From: Nostocales cyanobacterium PMM_0081 | Lineage (GTDB): Bacteria > Cyanobacteriota > Cyanobacteriia > Cyanobacteriales > Nostocaceae | Assembly: GCA_949127805.1 (NCBI GenBank) | Contig: CASBQC010000418.1 | Coordinates: forward strand, 1 to 35,405 | Direction of reading: 5' to 3' | DNA: 35,405 bases | Notes under the pieces: model-generated | The model's database searches: none | What the model saw: only the letters and a program-made list of their open reading frames with translations | What the model was told of the DNA's origin: nothing | Made by a program: the position numbers and the translations under genes | Shown here: positions 1 through 12,166 of the stretch, one piece after another | Position numbering within the stretch: position 1 is the stretch's first letter | How the letters are laid out: the number at the start of each line of letters is the position of its first letter

Positions 1-870
1 AGACAAGATATCAAGCACAAACAAGATAATATACAAAGACACCTCATTATCTTAATAGAACCGAGCATTCAAGAACCTGATAAGAATCTTTATATTGTTA
101 AATCTTGGGTAATTGAGGAAGAGAATTTAAGATATAAGTCTAAGTCATTGGACATAATTTATGAAAAAAAAGAAAAATTTTCTTTTGAAGAAATGCCAAG
201 TTTATTGAGCTATTTTATTCAACAAAGCATTGATCCAATGGGAAATTTACTTGAAACAATCGAAATTTTTTTACCTCGTGAACTATTCGACAAACCAATT
301 GATACTTTTATTCCAAAAAAAATTGAGGAAGAGAAGGATGATGATGATGATGATGATGAATTATACGGAATAGGTATGAAGTATAATGTCAGTATTCGTT
401 CCTATCAACGTATCAAAAAACTGCTGAAGAAAAAATGTATAGACGAAAAAATCATACGTTGGCAGAAGAAGTGGCAAACTCTACACAGCCAACGCGAAGA
501 TATATGCTGTTCCTATTTGATTCCAGAAAACAATGAAGATTGTTCGGGTCAATTATTATCATCTAATGTTCTTGGTGTAAAATCATTTAACACTCCTTCT
601 GAGGATATTTTGAAAGCTATTGATCAAGCTGGAATCCCAATTGCTTTATGGTTAAGGTCTAAATTGGAAGATTCAGATTTTGTGTCTGAATTTGAATCAA
701 TTTTAAAAAACTGCTCGATTACGAAAATACCTGAAAAAATTACAGAAATACGTCGAAAAGCCTTTAGAAAAGAAAAGCATATTGGACAGAATATAGTTTT
801 ATTATGGGACAATCCAAATATATTACCGCCAGAAATTTTACCTGCATCACTACCAGAAGTTTTACATTAA
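1..870 (+). CDS. VMAP-C-like protein (vWA-MoxR-associated protein, C-terminal region), 5' end outside window
   Basis: The reading frame is open from base 1 with no stop (RQDIKHKQDN...HLIILIEPSIQEPDKNLYIVKSWVIEEE...), so the ORF-track start at 148 (TTG) is only an internal codon. The C-terminus has a VMAP-C-like 'AIDQAGIPIALWLRS' motif and lies directly upstream of a MoxR ATPase gene. Confidence 0.7.
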   Translation, partial: RQDIKHKQDNIQRHLIILIEPSIQEPDKNLYIVKSWVIEEENLRYKSKSLDIIYEKKEKFSFEEMPSLLSYFIQQSIDPMGNLLETIEIFLPRELFDKPIDTFIPKKIEEEKDDDDDDDELYGIGMKYNVSIRSYQRIKKLLKKKCIDEKIIRWQKKWQTLHSQREDICCSYLIPENNEDCSGQLLSSNVLGVKSFNTPSEDILKAIDQAGIPIALWLRSKLEDSDFVSEFESILKNCSITKIPEKITEIRRKAFRKEKHIGQNIVLLWDNPNILPPEILPASLPEVLH

Positions 871-879
871 TATTCAGCC

Positions 880-1895
880 ATGACATCTTGGAAAATATTT
901 AAAGGCACCCCAGAACATCCTCATGATGGCATCAAAGAGCTTCCCGATGCTCCTAGTTGGCGAAAATTTGAAAAAGAAGAACGAGGTTCTACTTACAAAG
1001 CTAGGGAACAAGAAATAGAGCTAGTAAATGCAGCTTTGTATCTACGTCGTCCTTTGTTGGTAACGGGAAAACCGGGGACGGGAAAAACTTCTTTAGCTTA
1101 TGCAGTAGCTAAGGAATTAAATCTAGGTGAAGTATTACGTTGGAATATTACTACTCGCTCGACTTTACAGCAAGGGTTGTATAGTTATGATGCTATTGGT
1201 CGTTTACAAGATGCTAAAGCGAATGATAAAGATAATTTAGCAGAAATTGGTAAATATATTCAATTGGGTTCTTTGGGGACAGCATTATTTGGTTCAGCGA
1301 AGCAAAAGCCGAGGGTGTTATTGATTGATGAAATGGATAAAAGCGATATTGATTTACCTAATGATTTGTTGAATATTTTTGAAGAAGGTGAATTTGATAT
1401 CCCGGAATTAGCCAGAATAGCTAGTGCAGATAATAAAGATGATAAAAATAATTTAGACAACATTCCTGTTAAAACTTATGACAACCAGACTGCAACCATT
1501 ATTAAAGGTAAAGTCAAATGTCAAGAGTTTCCCTTTGTCATCTTGACAAGTAATGGTGAACGAGAATTTCCCCCGGCTTTTTTACGACGTTGTTTGAGGT
1601 TAGATTTACCACAACCAAATCGTCAGGAATTAGAAAAGATTGTCAAAGCCCATTTAGGCAATGATATTATTGGACAAGCAGAGAAACTTATTGAGAAGTT
1701 TCTCAACCGACGAGATCAAGGTGATTTAGCTACAGACCAATTACTCAATGCTATTTATATGTTGACTAATACAGCTAATCAACCTGATTCCCCCATGATT
1801 GAATCGGTGGATAATGAGGAGAAAGTTAAAGATAAAGATGCCAAAACCAAGTTAGTAGAACATTTGCTGCGCTACTTAAATAGTAGAGATGGACT

Positions 1896-1899
<4 letters not shown>
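880..1899 (+). CDS. MoxR-type AAA+ ATPase of the ternary conflict system
   Basis: Walker A 'VTGKPGTGKTSLAYAVA', Walker B 'VLLIDEMDKSD', sensor-like 'FVILTSNGEREFPPAFLRRCLRLDLP'. Confidence 0.9.
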
Positions 1900-5012
<3,113 letters not shown>

Positions 5013-5179
5013 CCCTTTGCTCTTTAGCACTCTGCCCTTTGCACTTTTTCTTTTTTGCCCTTGAAAGTGTAGCGGAGCGGAGCGATCTAATTTTTTTGCA
5101 GATAGCGGGGGTTAAGATTTACTAGGCAATGGTAACTTTGGCTTCAACCAGCATAACATATAAAGTTGAGAATGTAAAT

Positions 5180-5536
5180 ATGCGTGCTTTGGGAAAAATA
5201 ATGGAAGAATTGCCAATTATTCAAAAAACCTACGATTTGATTAAATGGTATGTTCCAATTCTCAATCGGTTGCCAAAACTACATAAATTCGCTTTAGGAG
5301 ACAGGATGATCAATGGCTTGTACAATTTATTAGAAGGCTTGCTGGTTGCACGTTATAACAAAGAAAAGCTAAAACAATTAGAATCACTTCAAAGTCTATT
5401 AGATATTTTACGATATCAAACTCGTCTGTTATTTGACTTTCAATTAATGCCAGTAAATCGATATGAATATGCAGGTAAATTAATTAATGAAATTGGTATT
5501 GAGTTAGGTGGTTGGATTAAACAGCAAAAGAAATAA
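5180..5536 (+). CDS. avd: DGR accessory variability determinant (Avd-like four-helix bundle protein)
   Basis: Small helical protein between target gene and RT: 'MEELPIIQKTYDLIKWYVPILNRLPKLHKFALGDRMINGLYNLLEGLLVARYN...YEYAGKLINEIGIELGGWIKQQKK'. The ORF track starts at 5129; ATG at 5180 is a plausible start. Confidence 0.88.
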   Translation: MRALGKIMEELPIIQKTYDLIKWYVPILNRLPKLHKFALGDRMINGLYNLLEGLLVARYNKEKLKQLESLQSLLDILRYQTRLLFDFQLMPVNRYEYAGKLINEIGIELGGWIKQQKK

Positions 5537-5553
5537 CTAACTAACATCCTCTT

Positions 5554-5725
5554 AGGATGTTTGAAAAGTATTATGTTTAACATCAAAACCCTAAGAACCT
5601 AACCCCTAACCCCTTCCCTACCAGGGAAGGGGAACAGGAAAACACTTTTTTCAAAGTCTCTCTCCTAGTAGGAGAGAGATTTAGAGAGAGGTTCAAAGTA
5701 AACTGTGCGACTTTTCAAACATCCT
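5554..5725. mobile_element. MITE-like element with 16-bp terminal inverted repeats, between avd and RT
   Basis: AGGATGTTTGAAAAGT (5554-5569) and its exact reverse complement ACTTTTCAAACATCCT (5710-5725). The interior contains palindromes such as CCCTTCCCTACCAGGGAAGGGG and CTCTCTCCTAGTAGGAGAGAG. Confidence 0.7.
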
Positions 5726-5733
5726 CTAAAAGA

Positions 5734-5842
5734 TACAGCATATTTCAAGTAAATGAGGTATATGCATAAAACCCAAAACCTTGTAGAGACGTTCCGGACC
5801 GAACGTCTCTACGTGTATTCAATAAAAACGCAATCTGCTGTA
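5734..5842. mobile_element. Second MITE-like element (~109 bp) with TACAGCA...TGCTGTA ends and internal GTAGAGACG palindrome
   Basis: Terminal TACAGCA/TGCTGTA. Internal inverted repeat GTAGAGACGTTC-n6-GAACGTCTCTAC (5783-5812). An imperfect reverse-complement copy lies at 26057-26164. Confidence 0.6.
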
Positions 5843-5848
5843 AATTAC

Positions 5849-6910
5849 ATGAAACGTTATGGAAATATTTATCCTCAAATTATTAACTTTGAAAATATTT
5901 TAATAGCAGCCAAAAAAGCCCAAAGAGGTAAACGATTTAGAGAGAATATTTTAGCTTTTAATGATAATTTAGAAGCCAAATTAGCACAATTGCAATCAGA
6001 GCTAACTAATAAAACTTACAAACCTGGTGCTTACAGAACCTTTTATATTAAAGAACCAAAACTGCGGATGATTTCTGCTGCTCCTTACAAAGATAGGGTA
6101 ATACATCATGCTTTGTGTAATGTTATTCTTCCTCTAATTGAACGAACATTTATTGCTGATTCCTACGCTAATCGAGTGGGCTTTGGTACTCATAAAGCTT
6201 TGCATCGCTTTACTGAATTTGCTCGTTCCAGCCGCTATGTCTTACAATGCGACATCCAAAAATATTTTCCTAGCATCGACCACGAAATTTTAAAAGACCT
6301 CCTCCACCGCAAAATAAAATGCCCAGACACCCTCTGGCTAATTGATACTATTATTGACAACAGTAACGAGCAGTTACCCATAGTAGAATATTTTATGGGA
6401 GATGAGTTATTAACACCACTGCAAAGACGGCGGGGTTTACCAGTCGGAAATCTCACCAGCCAGTTTTTCGCCAATGTTTATCTCAATGGTTTTGACCATT
6501 TTGTTAAAGAACAACTCCATGTGCAAAAATATTTGCGCTACGTTGATGATTTTTCTTTATTTTCAGACGATTGGAATTTTTTATTTGATGCTCGACTAGC
6601 CATTGAAGAATATTTAGGTAATCAATTGAGACTAAAAATTCACCCTATCAAAAGCCAATTATTTGAAACAAAGCATGGCGCTAATTATGTAGGCTTTCGC
6701 ATTTTACCAAACTGTATTCGGGTACGTACAGAAAATTTAAGACGGGCAAGACGCAGACTTAAAATTATGCAAAACAAGTATGAAAAAGGTAAGATTGATT
6801 CAGAAAGAGTATCCGAATCAATTCAAAGTTGGTTTGCTCATCTAGAGCATGGGGATACATGGCAGTTACGCCAACAGATATTTACCTCGCTCCCTTGGAC
6901 GAGGGGGTAG
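5849..6910 (+). CDS. DGR-type reverse transcriptase
   Basis: DGR RT signatures '[30 protein letters not shown]' and '[11 protein letters not shown]', and '[42 protein letters not shown]'. The ORF track starts at 5753 inside a repeat; ATG at 5849 ([10 protein letters not shown]) is more likely. Confidence 0.96.
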   Translation: MKRYGNIYPQIINFENILIAAKKAQRGKRFRENILAFNDNLEAKLAQLQSELTNKTYKPGAYRTFYIKEPKLRMISAAPYKDRVIHHALCNVILPLIERTFIADSYANRVGFGTHKALHRFTEFARSSRYVLQCDIQKYFPSIDHEILKDLLHRKIKCPDTLWLIDTIIDNSNEQLPIVEYFMGDELLTPLQRRRGLPVGNLTSQFFANVYLNGFDHFVKEQLHVQKYLRYVDDFSLFSDDWNFLFDARLAIEEYLGNQLRLKIHPIKSQLFETKHGANYVGFRILPNCIRVRTENLRRARRRLKIMQNKYEKGKIDSERVSESIQSWFAHLEHGDTWQLRQQIFTSLPWTRG

Positions 6911-6928
6911 AGAAGGGACAGGCAAACC

Positions 6929-7053
6929 CGGCTGCTTCGCGGTGGTTCTTGGAACAACAATCCTGAAAACTGCCGTTCTGCTATTCGCAACAACAACAAC
7001 CCCGACAACAATAACAACAATATCGGTTTTCGGGTGGTCTGTGCGGTCGCGAG
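6929..7053 (+). repeat. DGR template repeat (TR), downstream of RT
   Basis: Adenine-rich core GGAACAACAATCCTGAAAACTGCC...CGCAACAACAACAACCCCGACAACAATAACAACAATATCGG inside near-identical flanks shared with VR 4878-5002. 16 of about 32 TR adenines are substituted in the VR. Confidence 0.97.
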
Positions 7054-7261
7054 CGCTCTTCTGTGCCAGAGTCGGTGTATGTGAATGCGTCGAGCGTGCC
7101 AAAGAAGAGTCCAGCCCTTGTTCCTGTGATGTCAGTGATGATATCCGAAAATCAAACCGAGTTGGGTAGCTTGGTAGGTGTAAACCGAACAGTTGCCCAA
7201 CTCTACAAACAAATTGCCAGCAATCTGGCATTGCATACAGGTAAACTTATATCTTGCACCA

Positions 7262-7432
7262 AGTCGGAACGATTAAAATCGTGCTTAAACAAACCAAGCC
7301 CGAACGATTAAAATCGCGGTTCAACAAACCAAGTCCGCCTACCTTGGACTAACATAAAATCGGGGGTTCTGTAGCCTGCGTCGGCAGGCTTTGTTCCGCT
7401 AGCCGCGACTTCCAGTCGTCAGGGCTTCTAGA
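7262..7432. repeat. Non-coding repeat-rich region, possible remnant of an IS200/IS605-like 3' end
   Basis: Direct repeat GAACGATTAAAATCG occurs twice (near 7266 and 7303), followed by hairpin-rich AGCCTGCGTCGGCAGGCT and GCGACTTCCAGTCGTC. Confidence 0.35.
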
Positions 7433-7512
7433 TTATTGTTTCTCCAGAATAATAGAAGAGGGATAATTATCAAAAAACGGACATGCTCATACCAATTCTA
7501 TGTGAGGTTGCG

Positions 7513-9141
7513 CTATTTAGTTAGTTTCCAAAGCTGGAGTTTCTTGGGATAAACATCCTTTTCTATCTTGAATTTCTGCTCTTTCTCAAGTTTATATTCC
7601 AATACCTTTAGGGGTTCATTGTAATAAGGATTGTAGAAAAACACATCACTGAAAGTATTAGGAATTTGGGGAACATTTGACTCTTTCACCAACAGAAGCC
7701 GCACTTTTGGAGCGAGCCGATGGGAGAGAGCCATTTCATCACCCAGAGGCCACGTTCCCTGACACGAAGTAATCACAAGTGGCTGAGGAGTTTGGTTGAT
7801 GATCCCAACCACTTGGGGAGTATAAGGGTTCAGATCTTTATACCACCAAGTCTCTGCTTGAGAAATGATTGCACAGGATATGACTCCGGCTGAAATCAGC
7901 GTAACCATAACAACCTGCCAAAGCTTTTGTCTGGCAATGGTGAGGGATGAAGAGAAAATTTGAGTTGCTAAAAGGTAAGAAACAGCTAGCTGAATACCTA
8001 AATAACAAGGGATTAAATAACGAGGGACTTGCGATCGCACTCCCCCGGAAATGAAATCTGGTATTGCTAAAGGTAGCGCTGTCATTCCAATCAATGTTAA
8101 GACAAACAACCAAACCTGCTTTGGAGACTTCCGACAGAGAAAATAAATTGAATATCCGACAAAAATTAAAATAAAAGGACTTGAAGATAGTACAAATAAT
8201 TTCAACCAAGAGCCTTCAGCACCATGTATGGTATCGTAGTCAAAATCAAGGAAAAAATAGCTAAGGTTAACAATCCAGTTTTTGATTACAAGTAACCGAC
8301 TTATTTTAACTTCACCTGTCCAGCCTGTTGTTTTATTAATTTGAGCCGATTGAGTGAGAATAACCAATAGCCAGGGTGTGAAAGCCAGAAATCCCACTAA
8401 AGACGCAAGCAGATAAACAATAACCGTCTTAGTGAATCGAAAGCGTTCAATTGCAAACACATAAACACCATGAGCGATCGTCACCAACCCAGAAAACAGA
8501 AATGTATACAGCCCCAATGCCACAGTTACTGCATACATTCCCCAACTAAGCTTTGTTTGTAGTCGCATTGCCCGTAGGAGTGTTGCGCTTGATAGCAAAG
8601 TTGTTAGACCCCACAAACTATATTCACGCGCTTCCTGTGCGTACAGCACATGAAATGGGGTAACAGCTAGCAGTGCAACTGCCACCGATGCCACGAGCGA
8701 CGAGTTAAATAATTCCAGACATAGCCAATAGATGCAGGGTAATGCCAGCACGCTAAATAGTGCCGTCAAACTTCTAATTACTGCAACTGAACTGCCAAAC
8801 CATTGCACCCAAAATCGCGTCATCACGTAATATAGGGGTGGATGCTGAGGGTCTTCTAGAGCTAGAGATTTAAGAGTATCTGTTAAGGTTCTTTCAGGAG
8901 TAGGATGCTGATATTTCTGTAAATCTTCAACACCAATTTGTTGACCATTGCAAAGTTGCGCGATCGCTTCTTTTTCTGTATAGCCAGAAACCCGTAATGA
9001 GGTAAAAGTCTCGTCATACCAGTAAACTTTTCGGTCAATATTGACAAAGCGAAAAAATACACCCAATGTTAATATAACAATCAGTAAAAATCGTAAACCT
9101 TTCGGAGGAAACGCCCAAGCAAGCCGTAATTTGCTGTTCAT
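7513..9141 (-). CDS. Glycosyltransferase family 39-like (ArnT/PMT-type) integral membrane protein
   Basis: 542 aa, multiple hydrophobic segments, N-terminal 'NIDRKVYWYDETFTSLRVSGYT', 'LEDPQHPPLYYVMTRFWVQWFGSSVAVIRSLTALFSV'. Confidence 0.8.
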   Translation of the reverse strand: MNSKLRLAWAFPPKGLRFLLIVILTLGVFFRFVNIDRKVYWYDETFTSLRVSGYTEKEAIAQLCNGQQIGVEDLQKYQHPTPERTLTDTLKSLALEDPQHPPLYYVMTRFWVQWFGSSVAVIRSLTALFSVLALPCIYWLCLELFNSSLVASVAVALLAVTPFHVLYAQEAREYSLWGLTTLLSSATLLRAMRLQTKLSWGMYAVTVALGLYTFLFSGLVTIAHGVYVFAIERFRFTKTVIVYLLASLVGFLAFTPWLLVILTQSAQINKTTGWTGEVKISRLLVIKNWIVNLSYFFLDFDYDTIHGAEGSWLKLFVLSSSPFILIFVGYSIYFLCRKSPKQVWLFVLTLIGMTALPLAIPDFISGGVRSQVPRYLIPCYLGIQLAVSYLLATQIFSSSLTIARQKLWQVVMVTLISAGVISCAIISQAETWWYKDLNPYTPQVVGIINQTPQPLVITSCQGTWPLGDEMALSHRLAPKVRLLLVKESNVPQIPNTFSDVFFYNPYYNEPLKVLEYKLEKEQKFKIEKDVYPKKLQLWKLTK

Positions 9142-9405
9142 ATAGTCAAAGTAAGAGCGATTTTATACAAAAAGATTCTTCAGTACTTCTAGTTAGCAAC
9201 CTCAAGCTTAGTATAAAGAATAACGATAACTTTTTAATTACTTTTTTTGGCTGAAAATACAAATGAGAGCTACTAACTTTAATCTGGTGACAAAATATTA
9301 CTTTTTGCATATGTCTTTTGGTAGAAAATTTTTAACACCAGCTCTACATAGCTTTCCTCAAGCATAATTACTAACAACACCGTTTATCCATATAGTCATT
9401 TCTGC

Positions 9406-10650
9406 ATGAGTATAATTGAACCTAATTCACTTTTGTCAGTGCCAACTGGTGCATTACAGATTCCTGAATTACCCCCAAGTAGTGTAAATGCAGGTAGTGA
9501 AAACATCCTCTTGTCTTTGGTGATTCCGACTTACAAAGAACGAGACAATATCAACAACGTTGTCAGGATATTGAGCCTACTGCTAGATGAGTCTATCCCT
9601 GGAATCTACGAATTGATTGTAGTGGACGATGATAGCCCAGATCGCACTTGGGAAGTTGCCGAATCTTTAACGCGAGAATATCCACAATTGCGGGTAATGC
9701 GTCGTCAAAATGAGCGGGGGCTTTCAAGTGCAGTGATTCGCGGTTGGCAAGCAGCAAGGGGACGTGTTTTAGGAGTAATTGATGGGGATTTACAGCATCC
9801 CCCAGAGGTACTGTCGCAATTGTTACGCGCCATTCAAAAAGGTGCAGATATGGCAGTAGCTAGTCGTCACGTAGACGGTGGTGGTGTAAGTAGCTGGAGT
9901 TTTGTCCGGCGTTTATTGTCTCGTGGCGCTCAGGTTTTGGGGTTAATTATTTTACCTGGTGTACTGAGTAGGGTATCTGACCCGATGAGTGGTTATTTTA
10001 TGGTGCGTCGAAGTTCCATAGCAGGTGCGACGCTCAATCCAGTGGGATACAAAATTCTCCTTGAGGTGATTGGACGGGGTAAGATAGGCGAAATTGCCGA
10101 AGTTGGCTATGTGTTTTGTGAGCGTACTAAGGGTGAAAGTAAAGTCACAAGTAAGCAATATATCGACTACATACACCACTTAGTACGGTTAAGGTTGGCA
10201 ACAGGACGGTTGGGAAAAATCAGTCAACGCATCAATTTTCCTGTTGGTCGATTTCTCCGTTTTGGCTTAGTGGGACTCAGTGGAGTATTTATAGATATGA
10301 CACTGCTTTACTTACTCAGTGACCCAAGTACCTTGGCTTTGCCTTTAACTCGCAGTAAAATTATTGCGAGTGAAATTGCGATTATCAATAATTTTTTCTG
10401 GAATGATGCTTGGACTTTTGCTGATGTCTCTAGTGGGCAGCACGAATGGCGTCAACGCATGAAGCGATTTTTGAAATTCAACATTATTTGTCTTGCTGGT
10501 TTGGTGTTGAATGTGCTGATTTTGAATATTGTGTTTAATTTTGTTATACAAAACCGCTATATCGCAAATTTGATTGCGATCGCTGTTGCTACTGTCTGGA
10601 ACTTCTGGGTTAACCTCAAACTCAGTTGGCGGGTGACGCAAGTCAAATAA
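9406..10650 (+). CDS. Glycosyltransferase family 2 (DPM-like) fused to GtrA-like membrane domain
   Basis: 'LSLVIPTYKERDNINNVV...ELIVVDDDSPDRTWEVAESL...VIDGDLQHPPEVL' plus C-terminal GtrA-like 'RFLRFGLVGLSGVFIDMTLLYLLS...IINNFFWNDAWTF'. Confidence 0.9.
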   Translation: MSIIEPNSLLSVPTGALQIPELPPSSVNAGSENILLSLVIPTYKERDNINNVVRILSLLLDESIPGIYELIVVDDDSPDRTWEVAESLTREYPQLRVMRRQNERGLSSAVIRGWQAARGRVLGVIDGDLQHPPEVLSQLLRAIQKGADMAVASRHVDGGGVSSWSFVRRLLSRGAQVLGLIILPGVLSRVSDPMSGYFMVRRSSIAGATLNPVGYKILLEVIGRGKIGEIAEVGYVFCERTKGESKVTSKQYIDYIHHLVRLRLATGRLGKISQRINFPVGRFLRFGLVGLSGVFIDMTLLYLLSDPSTLALPLTRSKIIASEIAIINNFFWNDAWTFADVSSGQHEWRQRMKRFLKFNIICLAGLVLNVLILNIVFNFVIQNRYIANLIAIAVATVWNFWVNLKLSWRVTQVK

Positions 10651-10737
10651 AACATCTTCGCGTAGCGTCTGGTGACAGCAGAAGTATAAAGAATGAAGTA
10701 AGACCATTTCACGTTAATAGCGATACATATGAATCTT

Positions 10738-10766
10738 GTAGAGACGTAGCACTGCTACGTCTCTAC
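10738..10766. repeat. 29-bp near-perfect palindrome GTAGAGACGTAGCACTGCTACGTCTCTAC
   Basis: 14-bp arms around one central base. Related copies at 5783-5812, 26087-26115, 29260-29288 and 32537-32565. Confidence 0.85.
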
Positions 10767-10991
10767 ATTCATTTTCAAATAGGTTGTCTATTACAACGAC
10801 AACCGCAGGGTAGACACGAATGCGCGAACTCTCCACAACCAATTTATCAACATTTACCGGAATTTAATCAAGTCAATCAGTATCAACAACAGTGAAACCA
10901 CGTCACAACAGTTAATGGCTGATTGACTTGAATGCGTCAGTTTAGCCGTAGCTTACATGTTTGTGATGATATCAGAGGCGAAGGATAAAAA

Positions 10992-11690
10992 ATGATTATA
11001 TTTCTCGTCAATTGCTTAGTTTTCGTTATCGACAAGTTATATAACAAACGTCCATATGCGCGTTTTTACGTTTTGGAAACGGTAGCGCGTGTTCCTTATT
11101 TTTCTTATCTATCAGTACTGCACCTATACGAAACTTTGGGGATATGGCGCAAAGCTGATTGGCTCAAAGTCCACTTTGCTCAAGCTTGGAATGAACACCA
11201 TCACCTGCTGATTATGGAATCTCTGGGCGGAAATCGCCGCTTTATTGATAGATTTATTGCCCGTTTGACAGCCTTGATTTATTACTGGGTGATTGTATTT
11301 TTATACATGCTTTCACCGCGTCACGCTTATTACTTCAGCCAATTGATAGAAGAACACGCTTATCACACTTATGATAACTTTGTGCGGAAAAATGCAGCTA
11401 AACTGAAACACCTACCCGCACCGATAGTTGCAATCAACTACTACCGCGATGGCGACTTGTATATGTTCGACGAATTTCAAACATCCCGTCGTCCTTACGA
11501 GCGTCGCCCGGTGATTAACAACTTGTATGATGTCTTTATCTGCATTCGCGACGACGAGGCAGAACACGTTACAACTATGATCGCTTGCCAACACCCACAA
11601 GCGCAAACAACTTTTAAAAGTCCCCACACCGCTTATATAATTACTCCGAAAGCGAGTGCAGCAGACACAGAGTATGAATTAGTTAACTAA
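10992..11690 (+). CDS. Alternative oxidase / plastid-terminal-oxidase-like di-iron protein
   Basis: AOX/PTOX di-iron motifs: 'FYVLETVARVPYFSYLSVLHLYETLG', 'WNEHHHLLIMESLGG', 'EEHAYHTYDNF', 'RDDEAEHVTTM'. Confidence 0.92.
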   Translation: MIIFLVNCLVFVIDKLYNKRPYARFYVLETVARVPYFSYLSVLHLYETLGIWRKADWLKVHFAQAWNEHHHLLIMESLGGNRRFIDRFIARLTALIYYWVIVFLYMLSPRHAYYFSQLIEEHAYHTYDNFVRKNAAKLKHLPAPIVAINYYRDGDLYMFDEFQTSRRPYERRPVINNLYDVFICIRDDEAEHVTTMIACQHPQAQTTFKSPHTAYIITPKASAADTEYELVN

Positions 11691-11836
11691 ATACACCCCG
11701 AAGCACGCTCTTCATAACGAATTAAACAAAGAAAAAGCTCTGCGTACCTCTGCGATTACTCCGCGCCCCTCTGCGTTTAAAAACGCTACAATTTTACACA
11801 CGCGTATCTTCGGTAATGTAACGCCAAAAAAGTAAA

Positions 11837-11860
11837 ACCCGCGAAAGCGGGCTGTTTCTC
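11837..11860. terminator. Hairpin terminator-like element
   Basis: AACCCGCGAAAGCGGGCTGTTT: stem CCCGC/GCGGG followed by a T-containing tract, between convergent genes. Confidence 0.45.
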
Positions 11861-11892
11861 AAGAAATAATTCTTTACAATTGTGACGCTTGT

Positions 11893-12048
11893 TTAACCTA
11901 TATACTTCATTTCGGCTTCCAATTGACGCACTAGCTTTTCGTCGCCCTTGGCTCTAGCTACTTGCAAGCGATGTTCTAGGTTTTTTTGCAGATTCTCGTG
12001 ATGAATTTCGTCAGCTTGTTTTGCTGCTTGCATTCTATTATTAAGCAT
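11893..12048 (-). CDS. 51-aa small protein, candidate PirA-like (PII-interacting regulator of arginine synthesis)
   Basis: Minus-strand ORF too short for the supplied track: MLNNRMQAAKQADEIHHENLQKNLEHRLQVARAKGDEKLVRQLEAEMKYIG*. A purine-rich AGAGAGAAAACTT precedes the ATG. Length and the 'NL..NLEHRLQVARAKGDE.L...LEAE' pattern resemble cyanobacterial PirA from memory. Confidence 0.55.
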   Translation of the reverse strand: MLNNRMQAAKQADEIHHENLQKNLEHRLQVARAKGDEKLVRQLEAEMKYIG

Positions 12049-12166
12049 AAGTTTTCTCTCTAAATTTTGGCTTTATGTCTTCATTTCCTAATATAGCACA
12101 ACTTCCGTAACATAGGCTACAGAAAAATATGATTTTTTATAGATTTAATTGACATATTTTTCTCAG

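Noticed and set aside
6838-7231. ORFs 6838..7020(-), 6849..7169(+) and 6866..7231(-) across the RT end and TR
   Set aside because: They arise from the low-complexity AAC-rich TR and RT sequence. The TR is a non-coding template RNA.
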